Source: CAZSDW01 sp964605705
GTDB taxonomy: Bacteria > Fidelibacterota > UBA2242
Direction: 5' to 3'
Length of the DNA stretch: 64,000 nucleotides
NCBI GenBank assembly: GCA_964605705.1
Contig: CAZSDW010000007.1
Location: 46,869 to 110,868, forward strand
In this document: positions 1 to 8,602 of the stretch, in pieces
Layout: each line of letters opens with the position of its first letter
Position numbering within the stretch: position 1 is the stretch's first letter
Program-made: the position numbers and the translations under genes
Notes under the pieces: model-generated
What the model saw: only the letters and a program-made list of their open reading frames with translations
Databases searched by the model: none
What the model was told of the DNA's origin: nothing

Positions 1-2
1 TG

Positions 3-287
3 GATTGTGAAAGGATTATTGATATTTTTGAAAATGCTGAATGGTCTCTTTTGGCAAAATTGACGGCGATTGCGGACGAATTGTCGATCTGTTTTAATAC
101 CGGGATTTATTTCTGTGAAATTAAGGGCAAACGCTGGTCATTTTTTGCCGGAAGTAGCGATACGGTCTTTGGTTCAAAGCGGTTTCAGGTTAATGATAAA
201 TGGGGGATAATATCCGATTTTGATTTTGATCAATATACTGACAGCCATCTAATCATAAACATAATCAGAGGGATGCTAAGTGACTGA
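3..287 (+). CDS. 3' end of an unknown protein (partial, runs in from upstream)
   Basis: The reading frame is open from the first bases of the window, so this is the C-terminal ~94 residues of a gene that begins outside it. A TTG at 51 could act as a start but nothing favours it. The visible segment has alternating hydrophobic strands (for example GIYFCEIKGKRWSFF and WGIISDFDFD) and no membrane segment or cysteine motif. I do not recognise the family. It lies directly before aspA and hydF. Hydrogenase-maturation genes often sit in this position, but the segment does not look like a HydE or HydG C-terminus, so no function is assigned. Confidence 0.6.
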   Translation, partial: DCERIIDIFENAEWSLLAKLTAIADELSICFNTGIYFCEIKGKRWSFFAGSSDTVFGSKRFQVNDKWGIISDFDFDQYTDSHLIINIIRGMLSD

Positions 288-303
288 TGTACCGGGAGAA
301 AAC

Positions 304-1722
304 ATGAATTCATATCGAACCGAAACCGATCCTCTTGGCAGCATGAATGTTCCTGCAGATGTGCTCTGGGGTATTCACAGTCTGCGGGCGAAAGAAAATT
401 TTCCAATGTCGAACCGACCAGTTCACAAAGCCCTGATTCATGCTTATGGTGCGATAAAACTGGCAGCGATTCAGACCAATCAATCTATCCGAAACTGGTC
501 AGACAATGTCTATAATGCTTTGATTCAGTCTGCAACAGAATTGATGGAAGGGCTGCTTGATGAACAAATTATTGTGGATGCTTTGCAGGGTGGTGCCGGT
601 ACTTCAACGAATATGAATGTCAATGAAGTCATTGCCAACCGAGCGCTGCAAATTCTTGATGACAAGCCGGGTAACTATCAGAGAATTCATCCTCTTGATG
701 ATGTCAATCTGCATCAATCTACTAACGACACCTATCCGACGGCGCTGAAAATCGCCGCCATCAACTTAATCCGCGATCTGGAACAGGCAATTATTGGTAT
801 AACGGAATCGTTCCAGGAAAAAGAAAAAGAATTTGCTCATGTAGTGAAGGTCGGGCGAACCCAGTTACAGGATGCCGTTTTGACAACGTTGGGACGTGAA
901 ATGAGCGCCTATGCCGACGCATTTGCCAGGGACCGTTGGCGAATATATAAATGTGAAGAACGTCTGCGGGTGGTAAATCTGGGCGGCACAGCGATTGGAT
1001 CGGGGATTTCAGCACCCCGGAAATACATATTTTCAGTAGTTGAACGATTGAAAGAGATTACCGGAATCGGTCTGGCGCGGGCGGAGAACCTGATTGAAGC
1101 GACTCAGAATGCCGATGTCTATGTAGAAGTCAGTGGGATTATTAACGCCTGTGCCGTGAATCTTTTCAAATCAGCCAATGATTTGCGTCTTTTGGCTTCC
1201 GGTCCCAGTGGTGGATTTGGTGAAATCATTTTACCCAAGCGTCAGGCGGGATCGTCTATTATGCCAAATAAAATCAATCCCGTCATTCCGGAAGCAGTCA
1301 TCCAGGCTTGTATCCAGGTTTTTGCATATTCCCAGGTAATTACATTTGCAGCGTCTCAGGGAAATCTCGAACTCAATGCCTTTTTACCACTGATTGCAGA
1401 CAATTTACTGCAAAGTATCGAATTGCTGACAAATGCAATCGGGATGTACAGGACTAACTGTGTCGATGGAATAATAGCCAATGAAGTGCGCTGCCAGCAG
1501 GATGTCGAAAATTCGACGGCTTTATTAACAGCGCTGGTTGAAGTAATTGGTTATGATAAAGCATCCGAAATTGGCAAAATTGCTCAATCAACAGGAAAAT
1601 CAATCAAAGCCCTTGTGATTGAACAGAATATCCTGGGTGAATCGGAATTTGATGAACTTATCTCACCGGAACATGTCAACCGTCTGGGTTCAAAAATAGA
1701 AAGCGAAAAAAAAGAATGCTGA
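304..1722 (+). CDS. aspA: Aspartate ammonia-lyase
   Basis: Catalyses the reversible deamination of L-aspartate to fumarate and ammonia in the cytoplasm. The 472-residue length fits the aspartase/fumarase superfamily. The N-terminus (residues 9-33) carries the family pattern GSMNVPADVLWGIHSLRAKE, and the superfamily signature GSSIMPNKINP lies around residues 316-326 with its flexible catalytic serine loop. ATG 304 is chosen because a GGGAGA ribosome site precedes it and the N-terminus then matches other aspartases; a GTG at 280 would add eight unrelated residues. The gene overlaps hydF by 7 nt. Linkage of aspartase with HydE/F/G genes is known from many anaerobes. Class II fumarase is a less likely alternative because the N-terminus is aspartase-like. 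Confidence 0.93.
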   Translation: MNSYRTETDPLGSMNVPADVLWGIHSLRAKENFPMSNRPVHKALIHAYGAIKLAAIQTNQSIRNWSDNVYNALIQSATELMEGLLDEQIIVDALQGGAGTSTNMNVNEVIANRALQILDDKPGNYQRIHPLDDVNLHQSTNDTYPTALKIAAINLIRDLEQAIIGITESFQEKEKEFAHVVKVGRTQLQDAVLTTLGREMSAYADAFARDRWRIYKCEERLRVVNLGGTAIGSGISAPRKYIFSVVERLKEITGIGLARAENLIEATQNADVYVEVSGIINACAVNLFKSANDLRLLASGPSGGFGEIILPKRQAGSSIMPNKINPVIPEAVIQACIQVFAYSQVITFAASQGNLELNAFLPLIADNLLQSIELLTNAIGMYRTNCVDGIIANEVRCQQDVENSTALLTALVEVIGYDKASEIGKIAQSTGKSIKALVIEQNILGESEFDELISPEHVNRLGSKIESEKKEC

Positions 1723-2936
1723 AAACTCCTCGAGGATTACGACTGCATATCGGGATATTCGGGCGGCGGAATGTCGGTAAATCATCGCTTTTAAATGTGT
1801 TGACGCGACAGACTGTCTCGATCGTTTCGGATGTAGCGGGTACCACCACTGATCCTGTTGAAAAACCGATGGAGCTGTTGCCGATCGGACCGGTAATTTT
1901 CATTGATACTGCAGGCATTGATGATATCGGCGTTCTGGGCGAATTGCGTACAGCCCGGACAAAGAAAATCTTTGATCGAACCGATCTGGCGATATTGGTA
2001 GCAACCGGTGAAAGCTGGAACGAATTTGAGCAGAACATCCTTGACGAGTTTAAGAATCGAAGTATTCCAACCATTGTTGTATTTAATAAACTGGATCGAA
2101 TCAAATCCGATCCAGAGATTGAAAACCGGCTAATTAAAGATAACTATACTATTATTCACACGGTAGCCACTGAGGCACAGGGAATTTTTGATCTTCGAGA
2201 GGCAATTATCAAATTAACACCGCAGGAAATTATCAATACTCCAACGATTATCGGAGATTTGATACGCCCCGGTGAATTAGTTATTCTGGTGGTCCCTGTA
2301 GATAAGGAAGCACCAAAAGGACGGCTGATATTGCCCCAGGTTCAGACCATTCGCGATATCCTGGACAGCGACGCTTATTGTATTGTTGTAAAGGAACGGG
2401 AACTCCGGGATGCGTTTAAAAAATTGAATTCCAGACCGGCGATGGTTGTGACCGATAGCCAGGCGTTCTTGAAAGTGGCTGCCGATACACCGACGGATGT
2501 TCCGATGACGTCCTTTTCGATTCTCTTTGCGCGTCTAAAAGGTAATTTACACGAATTTGCACGAGGCGCTATGGTCATCGACGAACTGAAATCCGGTGAC
2601 AATGTCCTCATTGCGGAAGCCTGTTCCCATCATCCGATAACCGATGATATTGGAACGGTGAAAATTCCCCGCTGGCTGACCCAATATGTTGGTGGAAAAC
2701 TGAATTTTGCACATTGTCAGGGACACGATTTTCCTGATGATCTGGAGAAATACAAACTGATTATTCATTGCGGTTCATGTATGTTTAACAGGAGAGAAGT
2801 ACTCTCCCGGATTATGCATGCCAAACGGGCAGGTGTGCCAATAACCAATTATGGATTGGCAATTGCCTATACGCTGGGAATATTTGAGCGTGCGCTATCG
2901 CCATTTCCGTCATTGAAGATGATGTTTGATAATTGA
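1716..2936 (+). CDS. hydF: [FeFe]-hydrogenase H-cluster maturation GTPase HydF
   Basis: Scaffold GTPase on which HydE and HydG assemble the diiron subcluster before transfer to apo-hydrogenase. The N-terminal GTPase domain shows the P-loop GRRNVGKS (16-23), DTAG near 67 and NKLD near 126. The C-terminal cluster domain keeps the expected ligands C303-x-H305 and H351-C352-xx-C355. Length (406 aa) is normal. It overlaps aspA by 7 nt, so the two are translationally coupled, and it is followed by a strong terminator. No hydrogenase, hydE or hydG is visible; they may lie upstream of the window. Presence of HydF implies an FeFe-hydrogenase elsewhere in this genome. Confidence 0.95.
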   Translation: MLKTPRGLRLHIGIFGRRNVGKSSLLNVLTRQTVSIVSDVAGTTTDPVEKPMELLPIGPVIFIDTAGIDDIGVLGELRTARTKKIFDRTDLAILVATGESWNEFEQNILDEFKNRSIPTIVVFNKLDRIKSDPEIENRLIKDNYTIIHTVATEAQGIFDLREAIIKLTPQEIINTPTIIGDLIRPGELVILVVPVDKEAPKGRLILPQVQTIRDILDSDAYCIVVKERELRDAFKKLNSRPAMVVTDSQAFLKVAADTPTDVPMTSFSILFARLKGNLHEFARGAMVIDELKSGDNVLIAEACSHHPITDDIGTVKIPRWLTQYVGGKLNFAHCQGHDFPDDLEKYKLIIHCGSCMFNRREVLSRIMHAKRAGVPITNYGLAIAYTLGIFERALSPFPSLKMMFDN

Positions 2937-2951
2937 AAAAGAATTGTATAA

Positions 2952-2980
2952 AAAAGCCCGTCAGCAAAAAACGGGCTTTT
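2952..2980. terminator. Bidirectional rho-independent terminator
   Basis: A stem AAAAGCCCGT / ACGGGCTTTT with a 9-nt loop lies between two convergent genes. The A-tract on one side and T-tract on the other let it work in both directions, ending hydF on the plus strand and the DUF1508 operon on the minus strand. Confidence 0.9.
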
Positions 2981-3004
2981 CTATTAATACTATGAAAGTT
3001 TGTA

Positions 3005-3187
3005 TTATTCTTCAGATTCCTCGACTGTGGCGATTTTGGCATTATTAATAACGTCCTCAACATGAGAAACACACTCTTCGCGAGTATCAAAACCCATTCC
3101 GGATACGCCAACGATTTCCTGTTCATCGGTTTTCAGACGCCAGCGCCATTTTTGACCTTTATCAATATAAAGTTGCAGTATTGACAT
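3005..3187 (-). CDS. DUF1508 (YegP-like) small protein
   Basis: A 60-residue protein that is almost entirely one DUF1508 unit: residues 4-48 carry the family pattern of an aromatic YxDKG-x-WRWRL strand, a VSGMGF turn and a helix starting at an ECVSHVEDV segment. The family folds as a small alpha/beta unit, often in tandem, and its biochemical role is unknown. A TAGGAG ribosome site overlaps the end of the upstream gene, only 10 nt away, so the two form an operon and are clear paralogues of each other in this domain. The acidic C-terminus ends EESEE. Function not assigned. Confidence 0.85.
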   Translation of the reverse strand: MSILQLYIDKGQKWRWRLKTDEQEIVGVSGMGFDTREECVSHVEDVINNAKIATVEESEE

Positions 3188-3197
3188 ATCGATACTC

Positions 3198-4379
3198 CTA
3201 CTTCTTTTTATAAGTTTTTACGACTTTGATATCTTTTGGATTAATTTGTCCCTGAAACTCCGCTAATACCGACTCAGCATAGAAATAGGCTCCAAACAGA
3301 TAATAAATCGCATCTTTTTTACCCAACTGTTTGTAAATCAGGTAAGCTCGAACATATCCTCTGGCAACTTTCTGCCGGTCGGAATCACTGAGTTTTAGTT
3401 TATTCCCCTCAAGTGCCGGAATAAGCAGCTCAATTCCAATTCTGATCAAATCCGGATTTCGAATTTTTTTGGTGTTGGCATTATAAATAGTTGGCCAGAG
3501 GTAAGCATCGGAATAGTATTCATCTGCCAGAGACCAAAGCCGGTCGCCTTTTACGACTTTGTGGATTATGTCCATAGGAATCGGTTCCGGGACCTTATTC
3601 AGCTCGGGTGATTCAATATGGGTTTTCAGCTCAGCGATTTCTTGTTCTGGAATTATCGTATCGGGTTCTTCGGTGATGATCGGGATTTCTTCTTCTACCG
3701 GTTCTGGTACCATTTCAGGGCTTGGAACCTGTTCTTCTGTCTCCGGAATAATTTCAAGCATCACTGGTTCGGATTCGGGTTTTTTCTTTAGCGAAAGCAG
3801 AATAATCATGACAATAATAATGACCAGAGCTGCTATTGAAGTGATCAATGCCCAGTTAGGTTTTTTCCACTTCTCCGGTGCGGAGGTATAGGATGATTCC
3901 TCCATTAGCGATGGAATATCATCGGGCTGTTCGATGGGTTCAGGAGGTGGCTGCAAAGTCTCTTCTTCGGCTTCTTCAATCGGTTCTTCCTCAGGTTCGT
4001 CGATTTCATTCAGCTCAGGTTCAATCTCGGGTTCCGGTTCCGCTTCGAATTCGGGTTCCTCGATAAACTCTTCATCCGGAACCATCTCCAGTTCAGACTC
4101 TACATCCGGTTCCGGTTCTGTGTCCGGTGTTTCATCGGATACAGGTTCTTCTGTTGATTCCGAATCAGGTGCTTCTTTATAGACCGAAAAATCTTCTTCG
4201 GATTCATAAATCCGTACCTCGGAAATATCGGATAATTGCCGTGCAGTATCAAGATCTTCAAGACATTCATCTTTACTGATGAATCCTTCGCCGGATACCG
4301 CGATGATTTTACCTTCATCATTACGAAGACGCCATCTCCAACGACTACCCTTATCTTTGTAATATTGGAATACGGCCAT
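3198..4379 (-). CDS. DUF1508 - acidic linker - TM - LysM fusion protein
   Basis: Four parts are visible in 393 residues. Residues 3-50 are a DUF1508 domain (WRWRL, VSGEGF). Residues 60-170 are a Glu/Pro/Asp-rich low-complexity linker. A single membrane helix spans about 177-197 and is followed by KKK. A second acidic linker leads to a LysM domain at about 273-323 and a 70-residue helical tail. The layout suggests DUF1508 in the cytoplasm and LysM outside, binding peptidoglycan, with the positive KKK on the outer side arguing a little against this topology. ATG 4379 is chosen because AAGGAGG lies 5 nt before it; a start 21 nt upstream would overlap that site. Role inferred only: linking the cell wall to an intracellular sensor or shape factor. 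Confidence 0.85.
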   Translation of the reverse strand: MAVFQYYKDKGSRWRWRLRNDEGKIIAVSGEGFISKDECLEDLDTARQLSDISEVRIYESEEDFSVYKEAPDSESTEEPVSDETPDTEPEPDVESELEMVPDEEFIEEPEFEAEPEPEIEPELNEIDEPEEEPIEEAEEETLQPPPEPIEQPDDIPSLMEESSYTSAPEKWKKPNWALITSIAALVIIIVMIILLSLKKKPESEPVMLEIIPETEEQVPSPEMVPEPVEEEIPIITEEPDTIIPEQEIAELKTHIESPELNKVPEPIPMDIIHKVVKGDRLWSLADEYYSDAYLWPTIYNANTKKIRNPDLIRIGIELLIPALEGNKLKLSDSDRQKVARGYVRAYLIYKQLGKKDAIYYLFGAYFYAESVLAEFQGQINPKDIKVVKTYKKK

Positions 4380-4615
4380 TGCCCCTCCTTTATGGATCAA
4401 TTTTTACTTAGTACACATTATTCTGTAAAATAAATGAAAAATAAAAAAATCCAAAAGAAAATTTAGATAAAATGACCCAATTAGGACCAATATTAGGTTG
4501 TTTTAATAATAAATGTGAATAATTTCCTTATAATGAGTGATAAGTGAGAATTTAAAAAATGCAACCAACCGGTTGAATTTGTATCTAAAACGTCAAAAAT
4601 AAAGGAAAATTGATT

Positions 4616-5125
4616 ATGAAATTCAAATTTTTAATAGTGCTTAGCGTTGTTTTTATTTTACTTGTTCAGGTTTTACCCGCTGCCGGGCAGGAGTGGTATT
4701 CATTTCAGGAGGGAATGAAAATCGCAAAAGACCAGGAAAAGCATATCATTATTGATTTTTTTGCTGATTGGTGTACCTGGTGTAAAGTCATGGATAAAGA
4801 GACCTTTTCTGATAATGACGTCAAAAAGTACCTTTTTGAAAATTTTATTCCAATCAGACTGAATGCCGAAAGCACAACTGAAACTCTCCAATTTCAGGGG
4901 CAGACATTTACTCCTCGCGAATTAACTTCAGCTTTTCGGGTGACCGGATTTCCTTCAATTGCCTTTTTGACACCTGAATCACAGGTCATCACTGTGATTC
5001 CCGGATATATTAAAAAGGATATGTTCATGAATCTGATGCAGTACATGGAGCGTGAATGCTATAAATCACAAACGCCATTGGATCAATTTCTGGAAAAAGA
5101 TTGCGATAACAGAGCGAAAAAATAA
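4616..5125 (+). CDS. Exported thioredoxin-fold protein (CTWC active site)
   Basis: The 169-residue product has an N-terminal hydrophobic signal (residues 4-23) ending near PAAGQEW, then a thioredoxin fold of the Thioredoxin_7/SoxW-like kind: IIIDFFADWCTWCK holds the redox pair C-T-W-C, and the cis-Pro region GFPSIAFL follows about 75 residues later. The conserved DKETFSD after the active site is typical of this subfamily. It probably acts as a disulfide reductase or isomerase in the periplasm. ATG 4616 is chosen with AAAGGA nine nt upstream; TTG 4610 is possible. Two extra cysteines near the C-terminus (ECYK, KDCDN) could form a further disulfide. Gene stands alone. Confidence 0.85.
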   Translation: MKFKFLIVLSVVFILLVQVLPAAGQEWYSFQEGMKIAKDQEKHIIIDFFADWCTWCKVMDKETFSDNDVKKYLFENFIPIRLNAESTTETLQFQGQTFTPRELTSAFRVTGFPSIAFLTPESQVITVIPGYIKKDMFMNLMQYMERECYKSQTPLDQFLEKDCDNRAKK

Positions 5126-5245
5126 TAGGACTGTTGAACTTGAGTCAGTTTAGTGAGAAGATATTCCTTCTTATTGACTTATATTTGAAGTTTGAAAAAA
5201 ACTGTTAATAGGGTATATTTATAACTATTTTAAAGTGAGTGATCT

Positions 5246-6241
5246 ATGCAGCATAATTGGACGCCTATCATTGAACAACTAAAACCGGGCAGCAAAGTCC
5301 TGTTGACCACTCACGTGAATCCCGATGGTGACGGGATTGGTTCCGAGATGGCGATGTTCAATGTTTTCAGAAAAATGGGGATTGATGTGGAAATCATCAA
5401 TGATTCCGCAACTCCTGATGAATATACTTTTCTTGATCCCGATCAGCAGATTAAAAGATACGACCATCAACGCGACTTTGACAGTTTGAAAAATTTTGAT
5501 CTCGTGTTTGTTTTTGATGTAGGCGGAATCAACCGGATAGGAAAATTCGGTGAGGATTTAGTTCAGCTGAAGATTCCATCAATATGTATCGATCATCACC
5601 CTCAAAACCATATTGATAGTGATTTCAAAGTTATCGATGAAACTGCTCCGGCGACGACCTGTCTTCTGTATGAGTTGGTAAAAAAAATAAATCCCGGATT
5701 GATTGATAAAACCATCGCGACAGCGCTTTATGTCGGATTGATGACGGACACCGGCTCATTCCGGTTTGAAAACGCGACGGAAAATGCTTTCAGAGTAGCA
5801 ACTGAACTGGTGGCTTATGGAATACTACCTACTGAAATATTTCGGCATGTCTATGAAAGTTATTCCCGGCAACGGATGACGCTATTGGGTTCGATATTGC
5901 AACAGGTACACTACGACTGTGATGGGAAATTGGCATGGTTTACAGTGACCAAAGGGGACCGCGATTCGGTCGGAGCAACCCTGGATGAGATTGGTGGTTT
6001 CACCGATTTTATCCGTTCCATAAAAGGTGTCGAAGTCTCGGTGATGTTTCTTGAAATTGAGCCGGGCAGGATCAGGATCAATTTTCGGTCAAAGGGTAAA
6101 GTAATTGTAAACTCGATTGCGCGTCAATTTGGCGGAGGCGGTCATAATTTTGCCGCAGGATTGACGTTGGAAACCACAATCAGGGAAGCGACGGATCTGG
6201 TTGTACCAATCCTTCACAAAGCCGTCGAAAAACTTAATTGA
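5246..6241 (+). CDS. nrnA: DHH/DHHA1 phosphoesterase, NrnA type (oligoribonuclease / pAp phosphatase)
   Basis: 331 residues with the NrnA layout. Residues 20-34 hold motif I (TTHVNPDGDGIGSE), the metal-binding DHHP lies near residue 120, and the C-terminal DHHA1 domain ends with the substrate-binding GGGGHNFAAG. Family members degrade RNA dinucleotides to mononucleotides and dephosphorylate 3'-phosphoadenosine 5'-phosphate, using Mn2+. It is the first gene of a compact plus-strand run (dcd begins 15 nt later). Motif-poor neighbours such as RecJ are longer, and GdpP-type proteins carry extra membrane and PAS parts, so NrnA is the best fit. Confidence 0.9.
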   Translation: MQHNWTPIIEQLKPGSKVLLTTHVNPDGDGIGSEMAMFNVFRKMGIDVEIINDSATPDEYTFLDPDQQIKRYDHQRDFDSLKNFDLVFVFDVGGINRIGKFGEDLVQLKIPSICIDHHPQNHIDSDFKVIDETAPATTCLLYELVKKINPGLIDKTIATALYVGLMTDTGSFRFENATENAFRVATELVAYGILPTEIFRHVYESYSRQRMTLLGSILQQVHYDCDGKLAWFTVTKGDRDSVGATLDEIGGFTDFIRSIKGVEVSVMFLEIEPGRIRINFRSKGKVIVNSIARQFGGGGHNFAAGLTLETTIREATDLVVPILHKAVEKLN

Positions 6242-6256
6242 AATGGGGAGTTTAGT

Positions 6257-6814
6257 TTGAGTGTCAGACCGGACTGGTGGATTGAGGAAATGTGCCAAAA
6301 GCACAAGATGATTGAGCCTTTTGAAAAGGAGCAAATCAGTAAAGATGTGATATCCTACGGTATTTCCGCTTATGGATATGACATGCGGATTGCCAATGAA
6401 TTTAAGGTATTCAAGCATCAGGAAAATGTCATCATCGATCCGAAAAATATTCAGGAGTCAATGTTCGAGACCATCGTTGCAGATATTTGTATAATTCCTG
6501 CCAACAGTTTTGTGCTGGCGCGTAGTGTCGAATATTTTCGAATTCCCCGGAATGTCATAACGTTTACATCCGGCAAATCAACCTACGCTCGCTGCGGTAT
6601 TCTCGTCAATGTCACACCCTTTGAACCGGAATGGGAAGGTTATGTGACGATATCAATTTCAAATACTTCACCAGCTCCGGTAAAAATATATGCCAATGAA
6701 GGATTAGCCCAGGTGCTTTTCTTTGAAAGCGAAGATGAATGCCGGGTATCGTATGCCGATAAAAAAGGAAAATATCAGACGCAAAAGGTCATTACATCTG
6801 CAAAGTTGAAATGA
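6257..6814 (+). CDS. dcd: dCTP deaminase
   Basis: Deaminates dCTP to dUTP, feeding dTMP synthesis. The 185-residue protein starts like other Dcd proteins (RPDWWIEEMCQKHKMIEPF) and has the conserved SYGISAYGYDMR and GKSTYARCGI segments followed by the beta-rich core and GLAQVLFFE near the C-terminus. It starts at TTG 6257, six nt after GGGGAG; no ATG is available. It overlaps ispH by 4 nt (ATGA). Whether it also hydrolyses dUTP, as some bifunctional members do, cannot be told from the sequence alone. Confidence 0.9.
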   Translation: MSVRPDWWIEEMCQKHKMIEPFEKEQISKDVISYGISAYGYDMRIANEFKVFKHQENVIIDPKNIQESMFETIVADICIIPANSFVLARSVEYFRIPRNVITFTSGKSTYARCGILVNVTPFEPEWEGYVTISISNTSPAPVKIYANEGLAQVLFFESEDECRVSYADKKGKYQTQKVITSAKLK

Positions 6815-7656
6815 ATTCATTAAAGATAACAGTTTCCAAAGATGCAGGATTTTGCTTTGGTGTCAAGCGGGCAATTGAGTTGGCGCGTAAATCCGCATCG
6901 GAACATGGTGATGTCGCCATGTTGGGTGATATTGTTCATAATGAGAAAGTGATTGCCGATTTGAATAAACTCGGCGTGAAGGTCTATAACGATATCGCTA
7001 AGATTCCGGAAAATATTCCGATCCTGTTTCGATCACATGGGACTCCCGTTCAAACATGGGAAAAGGCAAAAAACAGAGGACTGCTGATTATCGATGCAAC
7101 CTGTCCATTAGTGGGTGAAATCCATACTTATTCACAAATACTGGAAGCCGAAGGACGGACTGTCTTCATTATCGGTGATCACAATCATGATGAAGTCATG
7201 GGTATTGCCAGTCAGTTGAAAAATCCTGTGATCATCGCCAATCGTGATGATGCTGTCAAATTACCGAAAATCCGGAAAGCCGGAGTCGTCATCCAATCCA
7301 CCCAGTTTATCGATAATGTCAATGAAATTGTCACGGTTCTTATCCAGAAGGTTACCGATCTGCGCATTATCAACACAATCTGCAAACCGACCCGGAACCG
7401 ACAGGCACAGCTCAAGGAACTTGCGGCTGCCAACGACGTTATGATTATTGTGGGTTCCTTTACCAGTGCGAATACCAAACGTTTAACGGCGATTTCAAAG
7501 CAGCTGAATCCGAAAAGTTACCAGGTCCAGGGGCCGGAAGATATCCAGTCGGACTGGTTCTCACGGGCACAGTCAGTTGGTGTTTCGGCGGGTGCGTCCA
7601 CACCGGATGAAATTGTCAGTGAAGTTGTGAAAAAAATTGGCGATTTACCGCTTTAA
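6811..7656 (+). CDS. ispH: 4-hydroxy-3-methylbut-2-enyl diphosphate reductase
   Basis: Last enzyme of the MEP isoprenoid pathway, reducing HMBPP to IPP and DMAPP with an oxygen-sensitive [4Fe-4S] cluster. The three cluster ligands are present at C15 (GFCFGVKRA), C98 (DATCPLV) and C191 (NTICKPT). The phosphate-binding RSHGT and HNHDEVMG segments and a C-terminal SAGASTPDEIV are also present. Length (281 aa) is normal. The gene is coupled to dcd by a 4-nt overlap, and dxs, the first enzyme of the same pathway, lies 1.5 kb downstream on the same strand. Confidence 0.95.
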   Translation: MNSLKITVSKDAGFCFGVKRAIELARKSASEHGDVAMLGDIVHNEKVIADLNKLGVKVYNDIAKIPENIPILFRSHGTPVQTWEKAKNRGLLIIDATCPLVGEIHTYSQILEAEGRTVFIIGDHNHDEVMGIASQLKNPVIIANRDDAVKLPKIRKAGVVIQSTQFIDNVNEIVTVLIQKVTDLRIINTICKPTRNRQAQLKELAAANDVMIIVGSFTSANTKRLTAISKQLNPKSYQVQGPEDIQSDWFSRAQSVGVSAGASTPDEIVSEVVKKIGDLPL

Positions 7657-7696
7657 ATGAGTAAATTGCGGGTTGAAATATGAGGAGTTATTTTCT

Positions 7697-8578
7697 ATGA
7701 ACAAAGGTTCTTTTGAGGTAAAAGTAGGCTTGGCAGAAATGCTTAAAGGCGGTGTAATTATGGATGTGACCACCCCGGAACAAGCCAAAATTGCCGAGGA
7801 TGCCGGTGCTGTCGCGGTGATGGCGCTGGAACGAATTCCGGCGGATATCCGTGCCCATGGTGGGATTGCCCGCATGTCAAATCCGACGGTTATTAAAGCA
7901 ATTCAGGAAACAGTATCCATCCCGGTTATGGCAAAATGCCGGATTGGTCATTTTGCAGAAGCCCAGGTTCTTGAATCACTAAAAATAGATTTTATTGACG
8001 AGAGTGAAGTTCTTACACCAGCCGATGAGGAAAACCACATCTGGAAACATGATTTTAAAGTGCCTTTTGTCTGTGGTTGCCGTGATCTCGGAGAGGCGCT
8101 CCGACGAATCGGTGAAGGTGCGGCAATGATCCGAACCAAGGGCGAAGCCGGCAGCGGTAATATTGTCGAAGCGGTTCGTCACATGCGTCAGGTTCAGAAA
8201 GACATCCGGATTTTAACGACCTTACCCGACGATGAATTGATGGCAGCGGCAAAGAAATTGGGCGCTCCGTTTGAAATTGTCAAACAGGTGGCGAAGACGG
8301 GAAAATTACCGGTCCCAAATTTCGCAGCAGGTGGCATTGCAACACCTGCCGATGCGTCGTTGATGATGCAGCTTGGGGCGGAATCTGTGTTTGTAGGTTC
8401 GGGCATTTTCAAGTCCGAGGATCCTGCTGCCCGGGCAAAAGCAATCGTGCTGGCAACGACCTATTATAACAATCCGGATAAAGTGGCGGAAGTATCAACC
8501 GGATTAATGGATGCTATGGAAGGTCTGGAGATTTCTTCAATTCCTGAAGAGGAGCGTCTGGCAAACCGGGGCTGGTAA
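7697..8578 (+). CDS. pdxS: Pyridoxal 5'-phosphate synthase, synthase subunit PdxS
   Basis: Builds PLP directly from ribose 5-phosphate, glyceraldehyde 3-phosphate and ammonia; the ammonia comes from PdxT. The (beta/alpha)8 barrel protein has 293 residues, the usual length. Highly conserved segments include GGVIMDVTTPEQAKIAEDAG, PVMAKCRIGHFAEAQ, EAGSGNIVEAVRHMR and the C-terminal FVGSGIFKS. The position usually MAKxRIGH has Cys here (MAKCRIGH). ATG 7697 is chosen because GAGGAG lies 9 nt upstream and the N-terminus then matches the family; a TTG at 7673 would add eight residues. pdxT follows 24 nt later. Confidence 0.96.
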   Translation: MNKGSFEVKVGLAEMLKGGVIMDVTTPEQAKIAEDAGAVAVMALERIPADIRAHGGIARMSNPTVIKAIQETVSIPVMAKCRIGHFAEAQVLESLKIDFIDESEVLTPADEENHIWKHDFKVPFVCGCRDLGEALRRIGEGAAMIRTKGEAGSGNIVEAVRHMRQVQKDIRILTTLPDDELMAAAKKLGAPFEIVKQVAKTGKLPVPNFAAGGIATPADASLMMQLGAESVFVGSGIFKSEDPAARAKAIVLATTYYNNPDKVAEVSTGLMDAMEGLEISSIPEEERLANRGW

Positions 8579-8602
8579 GGGATTGGAAATTCTCAGATAT
8601 TT

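Noticed and set aside
3559..4182. Ser/Gly-rich plus-strand frames opposite the LysM gene
   Set aside because: They are the antisense reading of the Glu/Pro-rich linker codons; no ribosome site and no domain.
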